Below, piece by piece: positions 50,129 to 57,937 of a stretch of 64,000 bases of DNA. The position numbers and the translations under genes are program-made. Positions within the stretch are counted from its first letter, which is position 1; every line of letters begins with the position of its first letter. The DNA is from Actinotalea ferrariae. Its GTDB lineage: Bacteria; Actinomycetota; Actinomycetes; Actinomycetales; Cellulomonadaceae. The notes beneath the pieces were generated by a model. That model was given only the letters and a program-made list of their open reading frames with translations. It was not told the origin of the DNA and did no database searches. The DNA lies in contig NZ_JACVQL010000033.1 of assembly GCF_019733465.1 (NCBI RefSeq), positions 1 to 64,000 of the forward strand. The letters run 5' to 3'.

Positions 50129-51136
50129 TCAAGAGGTCACCGAGGGAAGTGTCGAGTGCACCCTCGTGCACTCGGGACACGGGTCCTTCGAGGCGGGATC
50201 TTGCGTAGGCACGAAGAAGACACCACACAGCGCCCGCAGACCGTCGCCCTCCACCGACGCCCGAGCGATGTGACGCTCGTGCGTGAAGTGGCTCACAGCG
50301 CCGGGCTCAGCCGGAAGTAGAACGTCCGTCGCGACGCACTCGTTAAGCCGGGTTAGGCGCTGAGCCGTGACGCCGCGGTCACACATAGTGGAGAAGGATG
50401 AGTTGGAGCTGGCGTCCCAGTCCTGCACCGGCGGAGCAAGGGAAGTTAGGACGCGCGTGGCCAGGAGCCAGTACTCGTCACTCCCCGGGCGCTGGATGTC
50501 GTTGAACTGAACGACGAGTTCCTCACAGGTGTAGTCCGGACCGGCCAGGGTCGCCCATGACAGTTGGACCCGCATGAACTGGTCGCGCCCGCGCAGCGCC
50601 GGGACGTCCATGCTCGCCGTCCCAGTGGTGAGCGCGACGGCTAGAAGGTCGGCGGTCACCTGCTGCAGGGCTAGCTCGGCGCGCAGGACGGCCGCCGCGG
50701 CGGTCTCCCGCTTGAGCAGCCGGATGTCATCGTCAGACGGCAACAGGCTCGGTGCCCGCTTGTTCGCGACTCGAGCCTTGAGGACCTCGTAGAAGTCGTC
50801 GTTATCTTGGTGGTTGCCCTTGGACAGCCCGGCGGCGACGATCCAACGAACGCCGTCGGCGTCGGTCCACACGCCAGCACGCCACTGCCCGCATCGCACT
50901 TCCTCGAGCTGGAGCTGGCCCGAACTCGCGATCACGTCGTAGTGAACGTCCTGAGCCGGGTCCGAGCCGAACTGCTCTGCTGCCTTCGCTAGCAAGGGGT
51001 GAGGAAGCTCGGCGATCGGCGACAGGCTCGCCCACTGGCCGACGGCAATCTGCCGCCGCGGCCACGGGCTGCTCCAACCGTCGGCAAGCCCGCGCAGCAC
51101 CTCGAGGGTGGCTCGAGCTCGGACGTCGTGCGGCAC
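50129..51136 (-). CDS. RelE-like-start protein with C-terminal CxxC, toxin candidate
   Basis: A 335-residue protein from GTG 51136. Residues of about 60-115 read LEEVRCGQWRAGVW, RWIVAAGLSKGNHQDNDDFYEVL, resembling the strand order of RelE/Gp49-type toxins. The remaining 200 residues are helical, ending in LCGVFFVPTQ and DPCPECTRV, a probable zinc-binding Cys set. It lies 91 bases downstream of an HTH gene like those used as antitoxins. RelE toxins are usually about 100 residues, so this is an enlarged form or another family. The assignment is tentative. Confidence 0.45.
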   Translation of the reverse strand: MPHDVRARATLEVLRGLADGWSSPWPRRQIAVGQWASLSPIAELPHPLLAKAAEQFGSDPAQDVHYDVIASSGQLQLEEVRCGQWRAGVWTDADGVRWIVAAGLSKGNHQDNDDFYEVLKARVANKRAPSLLPSDDDIRLLKRETAAAAVLRAELALQQVTADLLAVALTTGTASMDVPALRGRDQFMRVQLSWATLAGPDYTCEELVVQFNDIQRPGSDEYWLLATRVLTSLAPPVQDWDASSNSSFSTMCDRGVTAQRLTRLNECVATDVLLPAEPGAVSHFTHERHIARASVEGDGLRALCGVFFVPTQDPASKDPCPECTRVHSTLPSVTS

Positions 51137-51226
51137 AACAAGTATCTTGCCAGGCGGAACCCTGCGCCACGGCCGAGCGATCGCCGTGGCGCAGGATGCG
51201 GTGCGTTCCGCCGAACCGCATGCGCG

Positions 51227-51661
51227 CTACAACTCGTCAGCGAGGCTCTCGATGACGCTGGCGCGGGTTTCGTCCGCACGCGCGAAGCGCTCAGCGAGCT
51301 GGCGTCGAGCCTGCTGACGTCGCACTTCGAACTGCACGACGTCAGCGAGCAGCACTCGACGGTCGCGGCCGACGTGGTGTGCGGGGATCTCACCGGAGTC
51401 GATGAGTTTGTAGATGTGCGTGCGGCTCATCCGCAGGCGCTGAGCGACCTGAGTCGGAGTGAGCTCCGCGTCGCTCGAGAGGATCGCTAGGTCGGTACCG
51501 GCGCTGACGCTAGTGGTCAGGGACAGCAACACGTCACGGAGCTGAGATTCGGGGAGTGCGTCTGCGAAGCCGCGTAGGGCTTCGATCTGGTCGGGGGTCG
51601 TCTGAGCTGCCTCGAGCTCGATGATCGTTGCCACGATGCCCTCATCGCTGATGTTTGTCAT
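51227..51661 (-). CDS. HTH DNA-binding protein, antitoxin candidate
   Basis: A 144-residue protein; ATG 51661 was chosen over ATG 51697 because a palindromic element covers the interval. A helical N-terminal half (IATIIELEAAQTTPDQIEALRGF-type, heptad-like) precedes an excisionase-family HTH (LTPTQVAQRLRMSRTHIYKLIDSG) and a basic helix. The layout is that of HTH antitoxins that repress their own operon. It is read together with the larger protein at 50,129. Confidence 0.65.
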   Translation of the reverse strand: MTNISDEGIVATIIELEAAQTTPDQIEALRGFADALPESQLRDVLLSLTTSVSAGTDLAILSSDAELTPTQVAQRLRMSRTHIYKLIDSGEIPAHHVGRDRRVLLADVVQFEVRRQQARRQLAERFARADETRASVIESLADEL

Positions 51662-51687
51662 AGATGATGTAGATGTCGCAGATGACA
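51656..51687. promoter_or_regulatory. Palindromic element over the start of the HTH gene
   Basis: TGTCAT (51656-51661) and ATGACA (51682-51687) form an inverted repeat around three AGATG(A/T) words spaced by about 9 bases. It overlaps the chosen start codon and probable promoter, the usual place for autoregulation by an antitoxin-type HTH protein. Confidence 0.45.
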
Positions 51688-51983
51688 CTACCGGCATCTG
51701 TCCACCGGTGCCACTTCGATCACCCCAACGGGCGCTGCAGCCGGAAGCTGTGCTCGATGCAGCTACCGCGGTGCGCGTCTACACGCATCCAGGCCGACGC
51801 GCGCGCATCTGGTGCGCCGCGGTGCAGGTGTGACGCCCGAGCCGGCAGTGACGCACCCGAGTTTCGCCCCGATCGCGCTCGCCATCTATAGAGCGTGCGG
51901 CGGCTTCCTGTCGGCCACGCTGATGGATACCTCCATAGGGTCGCGGTGGTGTGGATGGTGATCGTTGGTCGCTCCCGCTGGCG

Positions 51984-52061
51984 TGGTCAGCGCGTGGTCA
52001 GCGGGTGCTCCGAAACGGGGTCACCACACGAACTACCCGCATGTAGTTCCGCAGGTCAGCG
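51984..52061. repeat. Arm-type repeats inside the right end of the element
   Basis: TGGTCAGCG at 51984-51992 and 51995-52003 (period 11), plus AGGTCAGCG at 52053-52061 preceded by GC as at the left end. The set lies about 25-100 bases inside the right core. It mirrors the left-end set in words, period and orientation. The surrounding stretch 51,700-52,085 holds no gene. A DnaA-box-like 9-mer at 52064-52072 is probably chance. Confidence 0.55.
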
Positions 52062-52085
52062 CGTTATCCACAGACCAAGATCGAA

Positions 52086-52129
52086 CTCCTAAAGCGGGTC
52101 TCGGCAGTTCGAATCTGCCCAGGCGCACA
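52086..52129 (+). repeat. att copy: 3' half of tRNA-Arg(CCU)-like gene (right)
   Basis: Identical to 35,517-35,560 except C for G at position 15, in the variable loop (GTCTC against GTGTC). The 5' half of the tRNA is again absent. It marks the right end of the mobile element and the return to probable chromosomal DNA. The 230 bases to the next gene hold nothing recognised. Confidence 0.8.
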
Positions 52130-52359
52130 GGGGCGTCAGTTCAACTTGGGGCCTCCGTGCCGGAGCTCGCGAGAGCAGGCCACGGGCGGAGCGTCACCGG
52201 TGTAGGCGCGTGAGGCGCTTCGGCACGGCGGGGTCGCGTCATCGCCGCTCGCGAAGACGACGCTTCGCCGGATGCAGGCTGACGCGTCCGGGGTCACGCT
52301 AGGCGCATGACCGGCCGGTTCCTCGAGCCCTCCGCGCCCAGGGCCCCCACGGCGCGCGC

Positions 52360-54600
52360 GTGACCGCGGACGTGGCGGTCAGCGGTGGCGTCCGTCTGCG
52401 CGCTGCCTACCAGCCGATCGTCAACCTGCGGTCCGAGGCCGTCGTCGCCGTCGAAGGGCTGATCCGCGGCGAGCGGGACGACGTCGCGGTGTCGCCGGCC
52501 GACCTCTTCGGCGCGGCGAAGCGCGCGGGTCCGTCGGCGCTCGTCCACCTCGACGAGGCGTGCATGCGGTGCGTGGTGCGGTCCGCGTCGGGCGTGGGCG
52601 CCGGCGCGACGGTTTTCGTCAACGTCGAGCCCGCGACGCTGGCGGCACTCTCCCCCGACGTGCTCGCGGAGATAGCCGCGGTCTTGCCCCCGTCGGTACA
52701 GGTTGTCGTGGAGGTCACCGAGCGGGACCTGCTCCGCCAGCCCGCCCGTCTGCTCGCGGGCATCCAGCGGGTGCGGGAGCTCGGCTGGCGCATCGCGCTG
52801 GATGACGTCGGCGCGGAGCCGGCCGCGCTGGCGCTCATGCCGTTCCTTCGTCCGGACGTCATCAAGCTCGACCTCGCGCTCGTCCGCGGGCGGCCCACCC
52901 TCGGCGTCGCCGCCATCGTCAACGCGGTCCAGGCGGAGGCGCAGCGCTCCGGCGCGCTCGTCCTCGCGGAGGGCATCGAGACCGAGGCGCACCTGCAGCG
53001 CGCTCTCAGCCTCGGTGCGACCCTCGGCCAGGGGTGGCACTTCGGCCGTCCGGGGCCGCTGCCGAAGGGTTGGCGCGGTGAGCTGCGGTTCCCGCCGGCG
53101 CCTGCGCCGGCACCGCGCGCCGGGACCGTCTTCGACCTCATCAGCGCGACGGTGCCTTCGCAGCCGACGACGCCCTCGCTCCTCGGCCCGCTCACTCGGC
53201 AGCTCGAGCGGCAGGCCATGCTGCTGGACGAGATGGCAGTCGTGCTCGCCTCGTTCCAGGACGTCGCGTTCATCAGTCCTGCGGTGCTGCGGCGCTACGA
53301 GCTGCTCGCCCGGATGAGCGCGCTCACGGTGATGCTGGGGCCCGGCGTGCCGTCCGAGCCCGTCCCCGGCGTGCTGGGCGTGGCGTTGCACGAGGACGAC
53401 CCGCTGAGCCAGGAGTGGGTGGTCACCGTCGTGTCGCCGCACTTCGCCGCCGCGGTCGCCGCTCGGGAGCTGGGGGCCGGCGACGGGCTGGAGCGCCGGC
53501 TGGAGTACGTGCTGACGTACGACCGGGATCAGGTGGTCGCGGCGGCCGGTCTGCTGATGTCCAAGGTGCAGGGGCAGTCGGCGGCTCGTCGATCACTCGA
53601 GCCTGAGCACGCCGGTCGGGATGCCGCGGCGGCGGGCACGTCCGGTCGGCGTCCCGCCGCGGAGGGTGTCGCGTCGCCGCCAGCCGGCCGGCGGTGGGGC
53701 GTGCCGGAGGCGGCGCTGCCTGGACTTCTGACCCGGGCGATCTCGACCGCCAGCAACGGCATCGTCATCGCCGACGCGCGCGCCCGTGACATGCCGCTGG
53801 TCTACGCCAACGAAGCGTTCGAGCGGCTCACCGGGTACTCGCAGGAGGACGTCGTCGGCCGGAACTGCCGACTGCTGCAGGGACCCGGCACGGACCCGAC
53901 GATCACCCGGGTGATCGCACGCCGCCTCGTCGCGGGCCGCGGCGCGCGTGCGACGTTGCTGAACTACCGCCGCGACGGCGGGTCGTTCTGGAACGAGCTC
54001 ACGATCAGCCCGGTGCACGACGAGCATGGCCGCCTCACGCACTTCATCGGCAATCAGGTGGACGTCACCGAGCGCGTCGACCGCGACGAGCGCACCGCGT
54101 TCCTGGCGTACCACGACTCGTTGACCGGCCTGCCGAACCGCGGGAACGTGCTCGAGCACCTCGATCTCGAGCTGCGTCGCGCTGCGCGGTCGGGCGCGCG
54201 TGTCGCCGTGGCGTTCGTCGACCTCGACCGCTTCAAGCAGATCAACGACGATTTCGGCCACGCGGTCGGGGACCAGGCGCTCATCGCCACGGGTCACAGG
54301 CTGCGGGAGGCCGTGCGCTCGGGCGACATGCTGGCGCGGCTCGGCGGCGACGAGTTCCTGCTTGTCCTCGGCGGTCTCTCGCGCGCGGACGACACGTCCG
54401 TCCAGCACGCCGTCGAGCGCGTGCACGTCGCGCTCGACGCGCCGCTCGCGCTGGCCGGGCGGACGGTTCGCCTCAGCGCCGGGATCGGCTTCGCCCTCTT
54501 CCCGGACGACGGTGCCGACGCTGCGACCCTCATCGATACGGCGGACGCACGCATGCTGCGCTCCAAGGCGACGTCTGCGCGCGGCACCGAGGCGCGCTGA
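52360..54600 (+). CDS. EAL-DICT-LOV-GGDEF cyclic di-GMP enzyme, probable blue-light receptor
   Basis: A 746-residue cytoplasmic protein starting with GTG. Residues 1-245 form an EAL domain keeping the metal and catalytic residues (E32 in EGL, N88, E121, D148/D149, K169, E204, Q224). About 270-405 resembles the DICT sensory domain. Residues 450-570 form a LOV-type PAS with GRNCRLLQGPGTD, where Cys503 would form the flavin adduct. Residues 580-746 form a GGDEF domain with an intact GGDEF (662-666) and RxxD inhibitory site five residues before it. It probably makes or breaks c-di-GMP in response to light. The EAL-first order is unusual. Confidence 0.88.
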   Translation: MTADVAVSGGVRLRAAYQPIVNLRSEAVVAVEGLIRGERDDVAVSPADLFGAAKRAGPSALVHLDEACMRCVVRSASGVGAGATVFVNVEPATLAALSPDVLAEIAAVLPPSVQVVVEVTERDLLRQPARLLAGIQRVRELGWRIALDDVGAEPAALALMPFLRPDVIKLDLALVRGRPTLGVAAIVNAVQAEAQRSGALVLAEGIETEAHLQRALSLGATLGQGWHFGRPGPLPKGWRGELRFPPAPAPAPRAGTVFDLISATVPSQPTTPSLLGPLTRQLERQAMLLDEMAVVLASFQDVAFISPAVLRRYELLARMSALTVMLGPGVPSEPVPGVLGVALHEDDPLSQEWVVTVVSPHFAAAVAARELGAGDGLERRLEYVLTYDRDQVVAAAGLLMSKVQGQSAARRSLEPEHAGRDAAAAGTSGRRPAAEGVASPPAGRRWGVPEAALPGLLTRAISTASNGIVIADARARDMPLVYANEAFERLTGYSQEDVVGRNCRLLQGPGTDPTITRVIARRLVAGRGARATLLNYRRDGGSFWNELTISPVHDEHGRLTHFIGNQVDVTERVDRDERTAFLAYHDSLTGLPNRGNVLEHLDLELRRAARSGARVAVAFVDLDRFKQINDDFGHAVGDQALIATGHRLREAVRSGDMLARLGGDEFLLVLGGLSRADDTSVQHAVERVHVALDAPLALAGRTVRLSAGIGFALFPDDGADAATLIDTADARMLRSKATSARGTEAR

Positions 54601-54669
54601 CGCAGAGCGCGGTGACGTGGGCGGCGCTGTCTCGACGCGCAGCAGGAAGGCCTCGTGGACATGGGTGTC

Positions 54670-54701
54670 GACCAGGCGGGCTGCGAAGAGCCCGCCTGGT
54701 C
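54670..54701. terminator. Strong hairpin between convergent genes
   Basis: GACCAGGCGGGCT pairs perfectly with AGCCCGCCTGGTC around a 6-base loop (GCGAAG). It lies 70 bases after the EAL/GGDEF stop and 8 bases after the GH30 stop on the other strand, so it can serve both. No U-tract, as is common in high-GC actinobacteria. Confidence 0.7.
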
Positions 54702-54708
54702 GGCGCGT

Positions 54709-56637
54709 CTACCGGTAGAGGCGGACGTCGGCGATGCTCCACCAGTTGCCGGCGCTGCCCGTGCTGCTGATCCGCAGGTGGCGAACCGGCGTCGTGCGCA
54801 GGTCGACCTGGGTGAGCTGGCCCGTCCCCGTCCCGGTGGCGACCGTCCGCCAGTGGCGGCCGTTGGTGCTGACCTCGACCTCCCAGGCCCGTGCGTAGTC
54901 ACCGAGGTTGTCCCCGCTGTCGACCGCTACTCGACGGATCGGCTGCACGCGGCCGAGGTCCACCTGGAGGTACTGGCCAGGCTCCTGCGCCTGCCCGCTG
55001 GACCACCGCGTCGAGCCGTCGCCGTCGACGGCCAGGTGCGCGTCGCCGGGGTTGGAGCTCGCGGTTGCCGTCGCACCGTCGGTCGGCAGCTCGCGCATGG
55101 TCGGCCTCAGGCTGCGGTGCTCGGGCCACGTGAAGGTGGCCAGGGCGCCCCCGGGCAGCGTGTACTCGAGGTACTGGTCGCCCACGGCGATGGCGAAGGA
55201 CCGCGGCTCGTCGTTCTCGTTGTGCACGACGACGGCCGTCGACCCGTCGGGGTTGCGGAAGGCGACGTCCATGATCTGGCCGTTCCACCCCGTCGTGCCG
55301 TACGAGGTGCTCGCGATGCGTCGGGCCCCGGGCTCCACGAACTTCGACAGGTGGCCGATCGTGTAGTACTCGGCGTCGGCGCGGACGGTGCCGTCGTCCA
55401 GGACGGTCACCAGGCCGGTGCAGGTGCCGCAGCCGCCCAGGTGGGGACCGCCGTCCTCGTCGAGGGCGATGTTCCAGTTGACGACCGACTTCGCCCAGTT
55501 GCGGGGTGTGCCGATCGTGAGCGTGCGGGCGTGCCAGGTCAGCGTGCCGCGGAAGACCTGCTCCGGGGTGTCGTCCGGGCCGTGGGACCCGGAGCACTCG
55601 GTGAACCAGATGTCCTTCCTCGGGTATGCCTCGTGAAGAGCCGTCATGGCGCTGGGGTCGCCGGAGTAGCAGTGGAAGGCGGTGCCGGCGATCCACCGTG
55701 CCGCGCGGCTGTCGAGCACCTGGTACGGGTAGTCGGGCTCCGGGGCCTCGCCCGGAGGCGTGTTCTCGAGGTCGTTGGGGTGGGTGGCCCAGTTGTGGTC
55801 GTACGCCACGATCTTGGTGCGAGGGCTGGCCTTCTTGAGCAGCGGGCCGAGGGCCTCGATGACCGCGATCTGCTGCGCGACCGGCATGTCCGTGCCGGGG
55901 TAACCGTCCGGCGCACGGTGCTGCGGTTCGTTCTGGACGGTGAGGAGGTCGATCGGGACGCCGGCCGCGGCGTAGGCCTCCACGAACCGCACGAGGTAGC
56001 GGGCGTAGGCGTCGTAGATCGCGGGGTCGTCCTTGAGCCGGCCGCCGAAGACGGTCTCGTCCTCCTTCATCCAGGCCGGCTGGCCCCAGGGCGTCGCCAT
56101 GACGGTGAGCTCGGGGTTGAGCTGCTTGGCCTCCCGCAGGAGCGGCAGGATGTGCTCCTCGTCGTGCGCGATGGAGAAGTGCTCGAGGTCGAAGTCCGTC
56201 TCCCCGGGCGGCATGTCGTCGTAGCTGTAGTGCTGCGGCTCGGCGGTGAAGTCGGACGAGCCGATCGGCTGGCGCAGGAAGCTGATGCCGATCCCCTCGT
56301 CGGGGTCGAACAGCGAACGCATGGTCGCCTCGCGCACCTCGGGCGACAGGTCCGACAGCAGGTGCGCTGAGGAATCGGTGATCGACGCGCCGAAGCCGTC
56401 CATCGTCTGGAACGTCTGCGTCGGGTCCACCGTGATGGTCGTCAGCGGCGAGGTGCCGCGACGGAACGCCACGGGATCGCGCTGCTGCAGCGTCTCGGAG
56501 CGGTCGACGGTGGTGACCCAGACCTGGGCCTCGGGAGCTGAGCTTGGTCGTCGCTGCGCCTCGGCAGCGGTGGGTACGGCGGTCGCGCCGACCGCGACGG
56601 CTGCTGCCGTCGCGAGGGCCAGGACGGTTCTCCTCAT
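54709..56637 (-). CDS. Secreted GH30 glycosidase with F5/8-type carbohydrate-binding domain
   Basis: A 642-residue exported enzyme from ATG 56637; the long open frame upstream is spurious. A signal peptide ends near AEA (residue 27). The GH30 barrel has FQTMDGFGASITDSSAHLL, acid/base Glu237 (LLTVQNEPQHR) and nucleophile Glu347 (DIWFTECSGSH). A C-terminal beta domain follows, then a discoidin-like (F5/8 type C/CBM32-like) domain from about 505. Likely activity: beta-glucosidase, beta-1,6-glucanase or related, outside the cell. It is divergent from the LacI gene and probably controlled by it. Confidence 0.9.
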   Translation of the reverse strand: MRRTVLALATAAAVAVGATAVPTAAEAQRRPSSAPEAQVWVTTVDRSETLQQRDPVAFRRGTSPLTTITVDPTQTFQTMDGFGASITDSSAHLLSDLSPEVREATMRSLFDPDEGIGISFLRQPIGSSDFTAEPQHYSYDDMPPGETDFDLEHFSIAHDEEHILPLLREAKQLNPELTVMATPWGQPAWMKEDETVFGGRLKDDPAIYDAYARYLVRFVEAYAAAGVPIDLLTVQNEPQHRAPDGYPGTDMPVAQQIAVIEALGPLLKKASPRTKIVAYDHNWATHPNDLENTPPGEAPEPDYPYQVLDSRAARWIAGTAFHCYSGDPSAMTALHEAYPRKDIWFTECSGSHGPDDTPEQVFRGTLTWHARTLTIGTPRNWAKSVVNWNIALDEDGGPHLGGCGTCTGLVTVLDDGTVRADAEYYTIGHLSKFVEPGARRIASTSYGTTGWNGQIMDVAFRNPDGSTAVVVHNENDEPRSFAIAVGDQYLEYTLPGGALATFTWPEHRSLRPTMRELPTDGATATASSNPGDAHLAVDGDGSTRWSSGQAQEPGQYLQVDLGRVQPIRRVAVDSGDNLGDYARAWEVEVSTNGRHWRTVATGTGTGQLTQVDLRTTPVRHLRISSTGSAGNWWSIADVRLYR

Positions 56638-56698
56638 CGGGACTCTCCATCGAGTGGTTCGGGTGAGGTGATCGGGGTGACGCCATGCCGCACGACGA

Positions 56699-56833
56699 TG
56701 TAACATCTGAAACATGTGTGGCAACGCGCGCCGGAAGTCCAGAACACCGCGCCCCACGGGCGCTGTCAAGAGCACGAACAGGGCCGCGCTCCACCGGCAT
56801 CTTGCACGCACATCCTGTAACAACGGCTGTAAC
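56699..56833. promoter_or_regulatory. Candidate LacI operator region between GH30 and lacI-type gene
   Basis: The 200-base divergent gap contains TGTAAC at 56699-56704 followed by CTGAAACATGTG, and a direct repeat CTGTAAC at 56815-56821 and 56827-56833 (period 12), the latter just before the LacI-type start. These are the only AT-rich spots in the gap. Binding by the adjacent LacI protein is inferred. Confidence 0.35.
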
Positions 56834-56838
56834 GCTCG

Positions 56839-57855
56839 ATGAGCGACCGCCGCGCCACGGTGCGCGAGATCGCCGCGGAGGTAGGTGTCTCCATCGCCAC
56901 CGTCTCCAGGGTGCTCAACGGCCAGGACAACGTTGCAGCGGCCACGCGCGCACGGGTGGAGCAGGCGCTCGCCGCTCGCGGCGAGACCGGCCCCGCGCCC
57001 CGCCCGCGCCCGGGCGGGCGCGGAGGGCCGGTGCTCGTCCGGTGCCCGTACGTGCTGAGCGACTACTTCGGCCTCGTCGTGTCCTCCGTCGCGGAGACCC
57101 TCGAGCTGCACGGACGCACGGTCGTGCTCGACGCCGGTGAGGCGGCACAGGCGCGCGACGTCCTGACCGCGCTGCCGACCCGGCCCGTCGCCGGCGCGGT
57201 CCTCGTGCTGCCGCCCGAACCGGGGGACCGGCTCGCCGACCTGAGCCGCCGCGGCTTCCCGTTCGTGGTCGTCGACCCGCGTACCGCCCCACCGCGGGAC
57301 ATCGCCTCGGTCGCCGCCGCGAACGTCGCAGGAGCGCGCGCCGCCACGGCCCACCTGCTCGAGCTCGGTCACCGCCGCATCGGCCTCATCGGCGGGCCGC
57401 AGGAGTGGCTCGCCGGCAAGGACCGCTTCACCGGGCACGCCACGGCGATGGTCGACGTCGGGGCGCTGCCCTCGCCCGAGCTGACGCGCTTCGTCCACCC
57501 GACCACCGACGACGGGTGGCGCGCCGCCGGCGAGCTGCTGGATGCGCCCGACCGCCCCACCGCCCTCGTGTGCTTCAACGACAAGATCGCCGTCGGCGCC
57601 CTGCACGCTGCCGCCGAGCGCGGCCTGCGCGTCCCCGACGACCTCTCGATCACCGGCTTCGACGACAGCGACATCAGCCTGGCCACGCAGCCCCAGCTGA
57701 CCACCGTCCGCCAGCCGCTGGAGGAGATGGGACGCATGGCCGTCGGCCTGCTCATCCGCCTCATGGACCGGCACAAGGTCGAGGCCCTGCACGTCGAGCT
57801 AGCGACCGAGCTCGTGGTCCGGGGCTCCACGGCGCCAGCGCCCGCCGTTCGATAA
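56839..57855 (+). CDS. LacI-family transcriptional regulator
   Basis: A 338-residue regulator with N-terminal HTH (TVREIAAEVGVSIATVSRVLNG) followed by a hinge and a periplasmic-binding-type sugar domain (ARAATAHLLELGHRRIGLIGG, VCFNDKIAVGALHAAAERG, ITGFDDSDISLATQPQLTTV). It probably senses a mannose- or glucose-containing sugar and controls the divergent GH30 gene and perhaps the GH125 operon 83 bases downstream. A Gly/Pro/Arg-rich linker (residues 45-65) is longer than normal. Confidence 0.92.
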   Translation: MSDRRATVREIAAEVGVSIATVSRVLNGQDNVAAATRARVEQALAARGETGPAPRPRPGGRGGPVLVRCPYVLSDYFGLVVSSVAETLELHGRTVVLDAGEAAQARDVLTALPTRPVAGAVLVLPPEPGDRLADLSRRGFPFVVVDPRTAPPRDIASVAAANVAGARAATAHLLELGHRRIGLIGGPQEWLAGKDRFTGHATAMVDVGALPSPELTRFVHPTTDDGWRAAGELLDAPDRPTALVCFNDKIAVGALHAAAERGLRVPDDLSITGFDDSDISLATQPQLTTVRQPLEEMGRMAVGLLIRLMDRHKVEALHVELATELVVRGSTAPAPAVR

Positions 57856-57861
57856 CGCTTA

Positions 57862-57876
57862 TATTGAGCATATTGA
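57862..57876. promoter_or_regulatory. Operator-like direct repeat upstream of GH125 operon, shared with the GntR gene
   Basis: TATTGA-GCA-TATTGA, a 6-bp direct repeat of period 9 in an AT-rich island within GC-rich DNA, 62 bases before the GH125 start. The reverse complement of the element at 63,734-63,748 (TATTCA-GAA-TATTCA) matches it at 12 of 15 positions with the same period. The shared motif suggests one regulator, most likely the GntR protein at 63,750, acting on both. Confidence 0.55.
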
Positions 57877-57937
57877 TATGGCGCTCCGGTAGGCCTAGGT
57901 TGGCTCTCGTCAACGACGACCACCGACGAGGAGCACC

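Larger units (their letters stand above)
35517..52129. mobile_element. Integrative mobilizable element, about 16.6 kb, in a tRNA-Arg 3' end
   Basis: The element is bounded by 44-bp direct repeats derived from a tRNA 3' half. It carries an intact tyrosine integrase (38,897-40,030), an adjacent excisionase-like HTH gene (40,032-40,238) and a MobF relaxase-helicase (40,274-43,165), all on the minus strand. It has no type IV secretion genes and no recognisable replication initiator, so it would need a helper element to transfer. Cargo genes on both sides look like phage-defence genes. Matching arm-type repeats lie just inside both ends. Confidence 0.8.

Noticed and set aside
54709-57792. A 1,027-residue open frame including GH30 and extending far upstream
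   Set aside because: The extension covers the divergent LacI gene antisense, lacks coding character, and the true start at 56,637 has a proper signal peptide.
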